Shown piece by piece: positions 7,973 through 16,570 of a stretch of 64,000 bases of DNA (within the stretch, counting starts at the first letter, position 1; each line of letters starts with the position of its first letter). The stretch is from Alicyclobacillus fastidiosus (GTDB lineage: Bacteria > Bacillota > Bacilli > Alicyclobacillales > Alicyclobacillaceae): positions 4,826,501 through 4,890,500 of the forward strand of contig NZ_CP104067.1 in assembly GCF_026651875.1 (NCBI RefSeq). The letters run 5' to 3'. The notes beneath the pieces are model-generated. The model had not been told where the DNA came from. It ran no database searches and saw nothing but the letters and a program-made list of their open reading frames with translations. A program made the position numbers and the translations under genes.

Positions 7973-9196
7973 TTACGATTGGCTATTTCGCGGATAGGAC
8001 GTATCCGCAAAGCACGAAACGCCGAACTCCGGCGCCGGTACGTCGAAGAACTGCGACACCGTCGCCGCGATGTCCGCCAACGTCTCTCGCACGCCGAGAC
8101 GGTATGACGCATCGCCCTTTCGATGCACGAGCAGCGGTGTGGTCTCACGCGTGTGCTGACTTGAGCCAATGCATGGGTCGTTGCCGTGATCGGCGGTAAT
8201 GATGAACAAGTCCCCGTCCTCAAGGGCGCCAAAAATTGCTTCGGCGCCTCTGTCCACGATGTTCAGTACGCGCGCGAACTTTTGCGGGTCCTGTTCGTGT
8301 CCGGCTAAATCTGTTTCCTGAACGGTCGCACACACGAGACCCTCGCCACGCATGTTTTCAAGACGGTGGACGATTAAATCGATGACGCCCTGGCTATCGA
8401 CCATCGGATTGCGCTCATTCACGTCACCGGTGATCACATCCGCCATCTTGCCGTATAGATACACCGTTTTACCCGACCGCCGCAAAATCGAATGAATTTG
8501 TGTATCCGGGTCGATTCCATAGCCCAAGTGGCGAACCTGATAGTCTTCGTTGTAGATATTGAGCCGACCCGTGTCGACCCCGCTGCGCAGAGGTTCAATC
8601 ACGACATGGTCGATCACGTCTCGGACGCTGACACCCGTGCCGCCAAGTGCAATCACGCGGCTAGTCTTAGCAATCCTGCGGACCACCTGTCCAACGGCCA
8701 AAATATCGGAAAATGGTGTTACGTCCAGCGCACCGGTGACATTGATGATTTGACCCGGATCATTTTCCATGTTGTCGGCAATCAATATTTGGTCATTGAC
8801 GAGCATTACCTTTGTTCCACGAACGGGATAAGACACAGTCCATCCCCTTAGCGTCAACTGCTCTTCGATTTCGCTCGCTAATTCCCGAATGAACTGCATC
8901 TTTGGATGTAAGGGCCTGGCTCCCATAATTTCGTTGTGACCGGCATAACTATCCGCTCCAGGATGGTACAAATTGCAGCGCCCATAACTGGCGATGGGAT
9001 CATCTACTTGGAGCAAGGCAGGATCATTCAAAATGGTTCCTAGTCCGAACTTCGCGAGGAATGGAAGCTTTACGCCGGTGGCTTCAAGGACGTGTTTCAT
9101 CGTGTCGGCATGCAGGTCTTGTGGCCGAACCTCCGAGACGTCCTGCATCGCCCCCGCACCAAATCCGTCGATAACTAGCACTACGGCTCGTTTCAT
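7973..9196 (-). CDS. yhfW: YhfW-type phosphopentomutase-like metalloenzyme
   Basis: A 407-aa member of the alkaline-phosphatase superfamily close to phosphopentomutase (DeoB). Metal-binding landmarks are VLVIDGFGAGAM at the N-terminus, ADSYAGHNEIMG, DLAGHEQD, TADHGNDP and QHTRETTP. DeoB proteins are of similar size, but the location as last gene of a yhf-type operon marks it as the YhfW paralogue rather than the nucleoside-salvage enzyme. Its ATG overlaps the yhfX stop by four bases (ATGA) with GAAGGGAAG upstream, so translation is coupled. It probably moves or removes a phosphate on a sugar or polyol intermediate, but its substrate is not known in any organism I can name. Confidence 0.85.
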   Translation of the reverse strand: MKRAVVLVIDGFGAGAMQDVSEVRPQDLHADTMKHVLEATGVKLPFLAKFGLGTILNDPALLQVDDPIASYGRCNLYHPGADSYAGHNEIMGARPLHPKMQFIRELASEIEEQLTLRGWTVSYPVRGTKVMLVNDQILIADNMENDPGQIINVTGALDVTPFSDILAVGQVVRRIAKTSRVIALGGTGVSVRDVIDHVVIEPLRSGVDTGRLNIYNEDYQVRHLGYGIDPDTQIHSILRRSGKTVYLYGKMADVITGDVNERNPMVDSQGVIDLIVHRLENMRGEGLVCATVQETDLAGHEQDPQKFARVLNIVDRGAEAIFGALEDGDLFIITADHGNDPCIGSSQHTRETTPLLVHRKGDASYRLGVRETLADIAATVSQFFDVPAPEFGVSCFADTSYPRNSQS

Positions 9197-10344
9197 TTCA
9201 TTTGCTTCCCTTCTACATTATAAATGCCCTCGACGTGTGGACGAGACGACGAAGCGCCGATGACCGGCACCACGTTCGCCCGTGTGACAAACATCTGCGT
9301 ACGAAAGGCAAATATGACAGGTGTCCCGACTGGAAACTCCCCCTCTACCTTCAGGTAGTAATCGATGCTCTGTGCATCTGGCATCACGGCTTTCGCGAGC
9401 TTAGGGCTGCCAACTTTCGGACAAACCAACGCATTTTGCGCTTTGCCACGCGGATAATATCCACCGCCGAACACGTAACTCTCACCTTCGCATACATGCG
9501 ATACTTCGGTGATGTACAGATACGCTGGAACCTCTGTTTGACCTTTAACGGTGTGTAACGGCGTCGTTCCGGTCAACGCGTGTCCTGGCTCACCGTGGGT
9601 CGCTCCCAGGTGAGCAAGCGTGGGAATGGTCGACACGGACGTGACACTCGGAGCGTTAATCTGCTCTATCGCTATGCCTAGCTTGCGCAACACGTCTGTG
9701 GCGAGACAAAGTGTCTCAAAGTTGCGTGTGGGTTTCGCCACGCCCCCCTCGACAATCAAACTCGGAAACGAGGTGACCCCCGCGATTGTGACATTCGCGA
9801 GATTGGCAATTTGCTCTGCGATGGCAGCTAGAGACTCAAACGCGAGGCCCCCATGCTGAGCGTCGTACAAATAATCCCCGTCGCGGACGACTCTTAACAA
9901 CAGTTTCTGCACAATGCCTCGTTTTCGCGCAGCTTCAGAGATATTGGCAGCCGCCTCCACGCTGAAGACGGTCATAACCTCAGGCTGATAGGAAAGGATC
10001 TTGTCCAGGTAGTACGGCGGCACTTGGACCAGGTGTCCGACATGTCCTAGTAAAACGCCTTGGTCGGCGAGAAGGAGTGCCTCGACCGGATCGACAGCTA
10101 CTGCTTTTGAAATCCCTGCTTCGACGATTGCCCTGGACGCAATTGGATTGCGGCCGATCTGCTTCGTCATGAAGTACAATGAGATGCCCGATTGCCTTGC
10201 GGCCGCTGCCAGAGCGGTCGCGTTTTCGGAAATCCGGTCGATGTCGAGAATATATGAATTCGGAGGTATTCGCCCTTCCCGGTAGAGTGTCAAAGCTGTA
10301 TCGACCAGAGTAGGATTACACTCCAACAAGGGATGAAGAAACAT
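9193..10344 (-). CDS. yhfX: YhfX-family PLP-dependent enzyme (alanine-racemase fold)
   Basis: A 383-aa fold-type III PLP protein of the YhfX group. The probable cofactor lysine is K61 in YFMTKQIGRNP, preceded by the strand SYILDIDRI; the C-terminal barrel includes VFGGGYYPRGKAQNAL. The start is secure: GGAGGTG lies nine bases before the ATG at 10344. It overlaps yhfW by four bases and starts three bases after the amidase stop. Relatives are annotated as amino-acid racemases, but none of the YhfX group has an established reaction to my knowledge. With YhfS in the same operon, an amino-acid-like substrate handled by two PLP enzymes is a reasonable inference. Confidence 0.85.
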   Translation of the reverse strand: MFLHPLLECNPTLVDTALTLYREGRIPPNSYILDIDRISENATALAAAARQSGISLYFMTKQIGRNPIASRAIVEAGISKAVAVDPVEALLLADQGVLLGHVGHLVQVPPYYLDKILSYQPEVMTVFSVEAAANISEAARKRGIVQKLLLRVVRDGDYLYDAQHGGLAFESLAAIAEQIANLANVTIAGVTSFPSLIVEGGVAKPTRNFETLCLATDVLRKLGIAIEQINAPSVTSVSTIPTLAHLGATHGEPGHALTGTTPLHTVKGQTEVPAYLYITEVSHVCEGESYVFGGGYYPRGKAQNALVCPKVGSPKLAKAVMPDAQSIDYYLKVEGEFPVGTPVIFAFRTQMFVTRANVVPVIGASSSRPHVEGIYNVEGKQMK

Positions 10345-10347
10345 GTA

Positions 10348-11403
10348 CTACACCTCCAAATGAAAGAAGCCACTGTGTTCTACGCGCATTCTACGAATGA
10401 AATAGTCTTCATACAGATCCGTTTTTGAAGACTGAGCAGCTAAGCTTTCCGCTACGGATAAAGCGTTACAAGCGTGCTGGTACCCTTCCGGCGCCATCAC
10501 AACGAATCCTCGTGCGGGATGTTCATCCGGTATCGCCACCGCAGTAGCATTCACGATATTTGCACAACGTAACAAAAATTTACCGCCCCGGTCATCGACG
10601 TGCTGCCCCGTGGCAAGTGAATCGGAGTAGGCGTCGACGTCGACTGGTCCTTCATACGAAACGACAACATCACTGTGCTCAAAGAGTGACTCGAGCAATT
10701 TGATCCCGACCTCTCGCTGAAAGGCCCCCTGTTTCGAAAACGACTCCACCTTGGCGAAATGCTGATTGAGTGTGGCTAAAGCACCTCGCGGGGCCGCTTC
10801 GTCCAAGGCAATCCGCAGACCTTCGGAACGACCTGAGAGAGGCCTGCCGAGCAACACCTCGATCGCGTCTCGAGCCAAGGCAAATGTGTGACTGATGGCC
10901 CCAATTCCAACCGTAAGGGGATAACCGTCAGTGGATTTCGAAGGCTGCCTGCCAACGAGACCCAGACCTTTTCCGTTGATCCCCACGAGTTGCGTCGCGA
11001 TGGCCGGTCCTAAAATGGAGCCCCCTCCGTCCGTCCCAATCGCCAAGTCGTGAATCCCGCGGAGGATGTTGACAGGTCCACCGCTGGTTGAGCCAGTCAT
11101 GCGCCGTCCGGTCAAAGGGTTCACAAGTTCGGGATCGATCGCGCGCCCGTGTGGAGCCATCCGATCCACAGACATCCAAACGAACCTCGGATCTTTTGCC
11201 AGTCTGTCGATCATCTCCCGCGAAATCTGACTCGTATCCTTCACGCCGAACAGCGCCGGCGCACATCCAATATCGAGGCACTGTTCCCACTTTACCCGAG
11301 CATCTGTTGGTATCCGTCGATTCACCCACACCGTGCTGTCAGTGGATTGCAGCGCCCGAGCATAGGCGTAAGCGACGCGCTCCATGTAATCCAACTCACG
11401 CAT
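10348..11403 (-). CDS. Amidase-signature-family hydrolase embedded in the yhf operon
   Basis: A 351-aa amidase-signature enzyme with an apparently intact Ser-cisSer-Lys triad: K55 in FGVKDTS, S107 in GSTSGGP and S129 in GTDGGGSI. It is shorter than most family members (about 450-500 aa), lacking much of the usual N-terminal helix region and C-terminal part. The ATG at 11403 has AAGGTG about ten bases upstream and overlaps the end of yhfS by eight bases; yhfX follows after three bases. This tight coupling argues that it acts in the same pathway, hydrolysing or transferring an amide or carbamoyl group. As I recall it, the E. coli yhf cluster has no such gene. Confidence 0.8.
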   Translation of the reverse strand: MRELDYMERVAYAYARALQSTDSTVWVNRRIPTDARVKWEQCLDIGCAPALFGVKDTSQISREMIDRLAKDPRFVWMSVDRMAPHGRAIDPELVNPLTGRRMTGSTSGGPVNILRGIHDLAIGTDGGGSILGPAIATQLVGINGKGLGLVGRQPSKSTDGYPLTVGIGAISHTFALARDAIEVLLGRPLSGRSEGLRIALDEAAPRGALATLNQHFAKVESFSKQGAFQREVGIKLLESLFEHSDVVVSYEGPVDVDAYSDSLATGQHVDDRGGKFLLRCANIVNATAVAIPDEHPARGFVVMAPEGYQHACNALSVAESLAAQSSKTDLYEDYFIRRMRVEHSGFFHLEV

Positions 11404-12496
11404 GGTCCGACATCACCTTCGAGATAGCCTTATTTAAGATGTCTACCACCAGACGAGCAGATGCCCGCATCGGATTGATCCGCAACAAGTAGGGTTTTAA
11501 GTCCGGATCGCTTTCACAAAATGACCCGGATACGCGGTAGATCATCGGCAAAACTTCGTACTTCGACTCCGCTCCAACTGGATAACTTGCACCACCGAAC
11601 TCATTTACAGCGGCAACGACGTCGGCGGCGATCGGTTCATTCAGTTGCGCGATGACCGTGCGCGATTGCGCATTGGCGATGTATGCTTGGAGAATGGCCG
11701 GGACAGCGCCATCGTTGAGAACATCACTGAGCGCTTGGACCTGCTCTATCTGGACTGCAATCAGCACAGGCGCCATCGTCAGCGCACGCAACAGTTCCAT
11801 CGCCTCGTGGCCTTGTACCTGTCCACCCCCGGAGTAGTTTCTCTGATGAATCGTGGCCACGCAGGATTGTGGACCCAAAACCACGCCAATCCCCTCCGGC
11901 CCGAGCAACTTGAATGCAGAAAAAGTAGAGACGTCCGCCCCCATTTGCACCCCTATCCGCTGGGTTTTAAACACGGCATAATTTTCATCGATGATGACCG
12001 GAATATCGGGTCGGGCTGATTTTGCTGTTTGAATCACGTGCTCTAAGGAATATCGGTCACTTGGTTGCTGTCGGGTATGCTGCACGTAAAGAAGCTTCAC
12101 TCGCTGTACCGCGTCTTTCACTGCCTCGTCATCGTGTAAATCGACAGAAACGCAATCAATGCCCATCATGCGTAATGTTTCTTTCGTCGTGGTATAAATC
12201 GGCGCATGATGAACGGCCATGGCGTCACCCGGTTCCAGGTATGCGGCCAAAGCATTGCGGATTGCGCCAGTCCCGGCTCCACGTACAAGTGCGCAGTCTT
12301 CACACCCGAAGAACGAGGCGAGGACTCGTTCCACCTTGCGAGTGGTGGCCGGCATTCCCTGTCGCGTGACCCCGACGTCTCCCAGTTGAAACATCTCGGT
12401 TCCTCGAAATTCGTTCGAGATAGCGTCGACTAGTTTGAATTGAAACTGTTTCGCTTCCTCAAATGACACAGGTTCTAATGGAAAGACTTTCATCAT
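11396..12496 (-). CDS. yhfS: YhfS-family PLP-dependent aminotransferase-like enzyme
   Basis: A 366-aa fold-type I PLP enzyme. The Schiff-base lysine is probably K196 in STFSAFKLLGPEG, the cofactor-ring aspartate D170 in VIIDENYAVFKT, and the phosphate-binding loop RGAGTGAIRNAL near residue 75. The overall layout and position in the operon match YhfS of the E. coli yhf cluster. The start pair ATG-ATG at 12496/12493 has only a weak AGGCGATG ribosome site, which fits translation coupled to the upstream php gene ten bases away. The reaction is unproven; a lyase, transaminase or selenocysteine-synthase-like reaction is possible. Confidence 0.83.
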   Translation of the reverse strand: MMKVFPLEPVSFEEAKQFQFKLVDAISNEFRGTEMFQLGDVGVTRQGMPATTRKVERVLASFFGCEDCALVRGAGTGAIRNALAAYLEPGDAMAVHHAPIYTTTKETLRMMGIDCVSVDLHDDEAVKDAVQRVKLLYVQHTRQQPSDRYSLEHVIQTAKSARPDIPVIIDENYAVFKTQRIGVQMGADVSTFSAFKLLGPEGIGVVLGPQSCVATIHQRNYSGGGQVQGHEAMELLRALTMAPVLIAVQIEQVQALSDVLNDGAVPAILQAYIANAQSRTVIAQLNEPIAADVVAAVNEFGGASYPVGAESKYEVLPMIYRVSGSFCESDPDLKPYLLRINPMRASARLVVDILNKAISKVMSDHA

Positions 12497-12506
12497 ATTT
12501 CATCGC

Positions 12507-13424
12507 CTATTCTGCGAACGCCAAAAAGCGGCGCGGATTGTAAATCATCAACTTGTCAATGACCAAATCTGTGGCACCAGCTTTGCGTAGATCGGGGAGA
12601 AATGTATCGAATAGATAGATATACCCTGGTCCATCGTTTTTGCGAAAATACGATTTCCGAGTCATGTCCACGGACAACATCAGTTGGTCTTCAAATCCTT
12701 TATCGAGAAGGTTCAATAGGTTCTCCAGCCGATCCCGATGCGACCGATAGTTGTTCTTACCAATGGTGTCGAACTGGATGTATGCACCCGATTGAAGTAG
12801 CAACACTTGTTCTTCGAGATCCGTATTCAGGTCCTGGTGTCCGAAAGAAATGTGTTTCAGGTCGACCTGTTCCTGTTCAAAAATGCGCAGTTGTGCAGTT
12901 CCCTCTGTACCCAGTTCGCAATGGGTACTAAGGGGGGCTTTCGTTCTTTTGTGTGCATCGCATGCGGCGCGGAATACCTTTTCTTCCGCCGCGGTGATCT
13001 CGTGATGACTACTACCGATTTCCGAGATGATGCCGGCCCTGACGCCATTATCTCCGACTCCGGTCAGAATCTCTGATGTAAATAGATCCGCAATCTCTTC
13101 ACGCGATTTTGTAAACGCCTCTTCCGGATACACACTTTCCTTATAAAACCCAGTTGCGCACACGATGTGGATGCCCAGTCTCTCAGACAATCGCGCGAGG
13201 CCCGTTACGTTCCTGCCCATCCCCAGATTTGTGACTTCGACGATGGTGTTTCCGCCAAATTTTTTGACTTGGCACAGTTCGTCCTCGAGATCTGGACTAT
13301 CGGAGAGGATGGAGTCCGTTTCATTTCTTACATGCGATAAGTCAAAGAATAGGTGTTCATGAATCATCGTCTGTTGAATTTCATTTGGTGAAATGTCGCC
13401 TAACACAGTCCGTACAAAACTCAT
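12507..13424 (-). CDS. php: Phosphotriesterase-homology protein (Php/YhfV)
   Basis: A 305-aa amidohydrolase-superfamily protein of the phosphotriesterase family. Metal ligands are visible in order: HEH at residues 22-24, a glutamate in GIISEIGSS, histidines in STHCELGT and SFGHQDLNTD, and the aspartate in LSVDMTRKSY. A glutamate at the bridging position, rather than carboxylated lysine, is typical of the Php group. The ATG at 13424 has AGGGGTG upstream. A strong hairpin separates it from yhfT. Family members studied elsewhere act as lactonases or on phosphorylated sugar lactones; the E. coli YhfV substrate is unresolved, so only hydrolase can be claimed. Confidence 0.87.
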   Translation of the reverse strand: MSFVRTVLGDISPNEIQQTMIHEHLFFDLSHVRNETDSILSDSPDLEDELCQVKKFGGNTIVEVTNLGMGRNVTGLARLSERLGIHIVCATGFYKESVYPEEAFTKSREEIADLFTSEILTGVGDNGVRAGIISEIGSSHHEITAAEEKVFRAACDAHKRTKAPLSTHCELGTEGTAQLRIFEQEQVDLKHISFGHQDLNTDLEEQVLLLQSGAYIQFDTIGKNNYRSHRDRLENLLNLLDKGFEDQLMLSVDMTRKSYFRKNDGPGYIYLFDTFLPDLRKAGATDLVIDKLMIYNPRRFLAFAE

Positions 13425-13450
13425 GGCTTACACCCCTGGTTAGAATTGTC

Positions 13451-13477
13451 GTAGGATGGACGAGCCGTCCATCCTAC
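13451..13477 (-). promoter_or_regulatory. Strong intra-operon hairpin between yhfT and php
   Basis: GTAGGATGGAC pairs perfectly with GTCCATCCTAC across a five-base loop, an 11-bp stem, in the 81-base gap between the yhfT stop and the php start. It has no U-run after it on the minus strand, so it is more likely an mRNA-stabilising or processing element than a full terminator. It would let the enzyme genes downstream be expressed at a different level from the membrane genes upstream. Confidence 0.6.
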
Positions 13478-13505
13478 CGTTCGGTCCTGCCAACGCTTTC
13501 AACAA

Positions 13506-14840
13506 CTACATCAAATGCGCGACGTAGAAGATATTGACGACAACGCCCGTAATAATCGCAGCAAGCGGTGCAGCGGCCAAACGAATGACCGGTCGACCAA
13601 TTGCTTCGTTGATTGCATAAAGTGCAACAAAAATACCGAATGCAAAGAAGTTCTGTGGATCTTTTGGCGAATGTGTCATCGACAGAGCGGCTAGGGCCGA
13701 ACCAATCAGAAGTGCATACTCCAACACGTTGTTCATCGCATTGCGTATACTGTCTGATGCTTCGCGCAGCGAAGGGAAGTTTTCCAGCCCTTTGCCAATC
13801 ACGCGAAGAACGAACATTTCGATTGCAAGCCAGACCGCACCGAATACGAAGGCTGCAATGTGTCCAGCCATTCCCTCGCCGAATATAGCAGGCGCAACAT
13901 AAAACCCAATTGGGTAGACAAACGTCAGACCGACGATACCGTAAACCCCGGAAGCCAGTGCGGTCGTGACGATGAGAGGGATAAATGCGAGACCTCGAAT
14001 GAAATCGGCAAATGCGACTGTGCTTAGCTCAGATGTGTTGTGTGTCGTATAAATCTGATGCAGGGCTTGGAAGTCGACCTCCGAACCCGCAAAATATTGT
14101 AGGTTGGCAATCAACGAGACGAGTCCGCCAATCGCCATCATCAGAGGGATCGATTTTACAATGCGCTTGGTGCGAACCTCGAACAACCCTTCACCGTCAT
14201 CGTCTGTTCTCGGTTCTTTGTTCCGCAGGTCTTTCACGACGGCGAATGTGACCAACAGAACTACCCCGACAAACATTTCAAGCGCTTCGGGCGTGATAGG
14301 GGTGCCGTGAATCGTGATGTAATTCATCGCTGCCAACTGGCGGACGATGAGCTCGAGAATCAGAGTGATAATACCTTTTACTTTCCCGAACTGATAAAAT
14401 ATTGCAAGTACCGGAAACAGTGCGAAACCCGCTAGAACGGGTGAAGAAAGTTGCCCCAAGGAGTTCAAAAAGTTAATTGGTAGAAGACTAAACACCGTAT
14501 TTAAAGCGCTGAACGCCGCAGTTACACCGACACCCCACGCCGCTCCGAGTACGGCCGCAATCCATTTGCGCGGTGCAATTACTCCGAGAATATCCGTCGG
14601 TAAAAATAAGAGCCAAGGGTTTAAGAGTTTTGATGCAAGCGTAAATGCAAACCCGACGGAAAATACAAAGCCTGCACTTAACCCGAATGCTACGGACGCC
14701 ATTTCACCACGTTTCATACGCCCTTCAACGTATTCAGGCATAATCGGGCGTATACCGTCATGAAAGACGGCACGCCCCATGTGTGACGCTAACGAGGTTA
14801 GGGCACACAGAACACCAACGATAATGAGCTTTAATATCAC
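13506..14840 (-). CDS. yhfT: YhfT-family membrane transporter
   Basis: A 444-aa very hydrophobic protein with about ten to twelve membrane helices. It belongs to the YhfT family by position and character; the N-terminal HDGIRPIMPEYVEGRMKRGE segment between the first two helices is typical of this group as I recall it. The start is GTG at 14840 with GAGGGGG upstream. It lies between yhfU and php, and with yhfU may form the uptake system for the compound processed by the operon. The transported substrate is unknown. No PTS motif is visible in it despite the adjacent PRD protein. Confidence 0.82.
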   Translation of the reverse strand: MILKLIIVGVLCALTSLASHMGRAVFHDGIRPIMPEYVEGRMKRGEMASVAFGLSAGFVFSVGFAFTLASKLLNPWLLFLPTDILGVIAPRKWIAAVLGAAWGVGVTAAFSALNTVFSLLPINFLNSLGQLSSPVLAGFALFPVLAIFYQFGKVKGIITLILELIVRQLAAMNYITIHGTPITPEALEMFVGVVLLVTFAVVKDLRNKEPRTDDDGEGLFEVRTKRIVKSIPLMMAIGGLVSLIANLQYFAGSEVDFQALHQIYTTHNTSELSTVAFADFIRGLAFIPLIVTTALASGVYGIVGLTFVYPIGFYVAPAIFGEGMAGHIAAFVFGAVWLAIEMFVLRVIGKGLENFPSLREASDSIRNAMNNVLEYALLIGSALAALSMTHSPKDPQNFFAFGIFVALYAINEAIGRPVIRLAAAPLAAIITGVVVNIFYVAHLM

Positions 14841-14853
14841 GCGTTTATCCCCC

Positions 14854-15228
14854 TCACTCCAGGTTGTGTTTTTTAAACAAACTGTGCAAAAGCATTGGGA
14901 CGGCAGATTCTATGGATTCGACGGCCATTCCAAACGCAATCTTGCCGCCGGAAACGAGTTTTTCTATATCGTCCGCCTTTGGCTTCCCCCCCGCTTTGGC
15001 AACGGTTGCACAATTGCCATAGCCGAGAATCCCGATTGGAACGGAGAGCGCAGCTCCACCCCCGCTGTTACACGCTCCAAAGTAATAGTCGGCTTGACCT
15101 GATTTGATTTTCTTCGCCGCTTCGAAGTCTGAAGTGACAATAACCGAGACCTTGTCTCCTCCGATTTCCTTGGTCACTCGTTCCGTGACTTCCTTCTTTA
15201 GGCCGCCGATTGCAATTCGAATCGTCAT
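14854..15228 (-). CDS. yhfU: YhfU-family small protein (DUF2620)
   Basis: A 124-aa protein starting MTIRIAIGGLKKEV with a glycine-rich middle (YFGACNSGGGAALSVPIG) matching the YhfU/DUF2620 family that always travels with YhfT. The ATG at 15228 has GGGAG eight bases upstream; the longer frame from 15258 has no ribosome site. The N-terminus resembles a Rossmann-like or PTS IIB-like strand-loop, so a role as a cytosolic partner of YhfT is possible. Function is unknown. It begins just after the PRD gene stop, indicating coupling. Confidence 0.8.
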   Translation of the reverse strand: MTIRIAIGGLKKEVTERVTKEIGGDKVSVIVTSDFEAAKKIKSGQADYYFGACNSGGGAALSVPIGILGYGNCATVAKAGGKPKADDIEKLVSGGKIAFGMAVESIESAVPMLLHSLFKKHNLE

Positions 15229-15233
15229 CTCGA

Positions 15234-15587
15234 TTACTCCCTTCCTAATAGCACGCATAGATACATGGTGATAAAGCCGACTTCAGCCCCCGTGATAGTG
15301 GACGCTTCTGCAGGGAACATCGTCCTCGCGACTTCCACTAAGTCCAAATGACGATCCGCCACCTCCTGAACACCTGCCGGTATATCCAGGACTGGCTCGC
15401 CGCGGCCAATGCGAGCGCAGGCCATTGCGAAATGGGTGATGTATGAACCCGCATTGCTTTCCGTCAGTTCAATTCCGTGCATGCCCGCGAATGCCGTTGC
15501 GGTGTGAAGGACGTGCTGGCGGATCTCATCTGTGATTTGACCAGATGTCACAAGGATGTCTAATCTCTCTAACAATGTGTCGTCCAT
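15234..15587 (-). CDS. yhfY: Stand-alone PRD-domain protein (YhfY-like)
   Basis: A 117-aa protein consisting of one PTS regulation domain: helices with the conserved histidine in SYITHFAMACARIGRGE and a C-terminal VGFITMYLCVLLG segment. PRD domains are phosphorylated on histidine by PTS proteins and usually sit inside antiterminators or activators; here there is no RNA- or DNA-binding part. The ATG at 15587 has GAGGAG nine bases upstream, whereas the longer TTG frame has none. It lies directly after the yhfZ regulator and before yhfU, as in the yhf cluster, and may relay PTS state to YhfZ or to the transporter. Confidence 0.78.
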   Translation of the reverse strand: MDDTLLERLDILVTSGQITDEIRQHVLHTATAFAGMHGIELTESNAGSYITHFAMACARIGRGEPVLDIPAGVQEVADRHLDLVEVARTMFPAEASTITGAEVGFITMYLCVLLGRE

Positions 15588-15631
15588 AACTGCGTTCTCC
15601 TCTTTTTCGTCGCGATACAACGGTGACTAGC

Positions 15632-16555
15632 TCAGTACCTGGGAACTCGGCGGCCCGTCAGAACTTCATCTTGGATTTGATTGATTTGCTGCATGTCGAG
15701 CTGTTCCATCAGATTGGCAAAGATTTCGTAATCCGCTTTCCGCACGACGATGGCAGCTTCCGTCGCGTCGTCCTCGTTCACGTTCAGTGGATACATGTAG
15801 ATTGGGCCGGATTTGCCAAAGCGGTACTCCACTTCATCGCTGTTCCAGACGGCGGCATCAATCGTTCCGTTCGCCAGTTCATCAAGAATCTGCATATATG
15901 GCAGATTCACATATTCAACATCCTTACCTTGACAGAGGCCGTACGTCAGTGTCTTCTGGTCGAACGATGACACGTCAATACCGACTCTCATCCCGGAGCG
16001 TATCTCCTTGTCCGCTTCATCTCGAACTAACAGCGCATGGGCACCTACATACGTGACGGGTCCAAAAGAATGAAGTACGCTGACGTCGAACTCCTTGACC
16101 GCGAGTTCGGCCGCTCGTCTCGACATGATGACTAAGTCGTAGCGACCGCCAACCAATGCCACGATACGGTTGCTCCCCCCACGCATGTAGGACAGGTGAA
16201 AGGGGATATTGCGCTTCTCGAAGACTGCATAAAAACCGGTTGCCAATCCTTCATTCCTGCGTGAATATGGTAACGGCATCGCCCCCATCAATGTTGACAT
16301 TCCCGCAAATTCCCAAAGCTTTGTAAAATCCAAATCCAACAAGTACGTACCCAGGTGTCCTCGCGATTCAAGGCGCACTGCCTGTGCTTCGACCAACAGT
16401 TGAATGGCGCTTTGAACCGTCCCTCTCCCAACTTCACACTTCTGAGCAAAATCCTGAATCCTCGGAACGCGCGAACCAATCTTGTAAGTTAGCAACTCTC
16501 TTGAAATTTTGGTTACTGCCATCCCGTTTTTGCTGAACAGTATCTCTTCCGCCAT
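15632..16555 (-). CDS. yhfZ: YhfZ-family transcriptional regulator
   Basis: A 307-aa regulator: an N-terminal GntR-like winged helix (SRVPRIQDFAQKCEVGRGTV then QSAIQLL) followed by a periplasmic-binding-protein-like effector domain (about residues 95-300) with YDLVIMSRRAAEL and DAAVWNSDEVEYR. The ATG at 16555 follows GGGAGG; a GTG two codons earlier is possible. It is the first gene of the nine-gene operon and presumably controls it from the promoter just upstream, where a repeated ATACTGT overlaps the -10. The effector domain suggests sensing of a small anionic ligand. Confidence 0.85.
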   Translation of the reverse strand: MAEEILFSKNGMAVTKISRELLTYKIGSRVPRIQDFAQKCEVGRGTVQSAIQLLVEAQAVRLESRGHLGTYLLDLDFTKLWEFAGMSTLMGAMPLPYSRRNEGLATGFYAVFEKRNIPFHLSYMRGGSNRIVALVGGRYDLVIMSRRAAELAVKEFDVSVLHSFGPVTYVGAHALLVRDEADKEIRSGMRVGIDVSSFDQKTLTYGLCQGKDVEYVNLPYMQILDELANGTIDAAVWNSDEVEYRFGKSGPIYMYPLNVNEDDATEAAIVVRKADYEIFANLMEQLDMQQINQIQDEVLTGRRVPRY

Positions 16556-16570
16556 GTGCACCTCCCAAAA

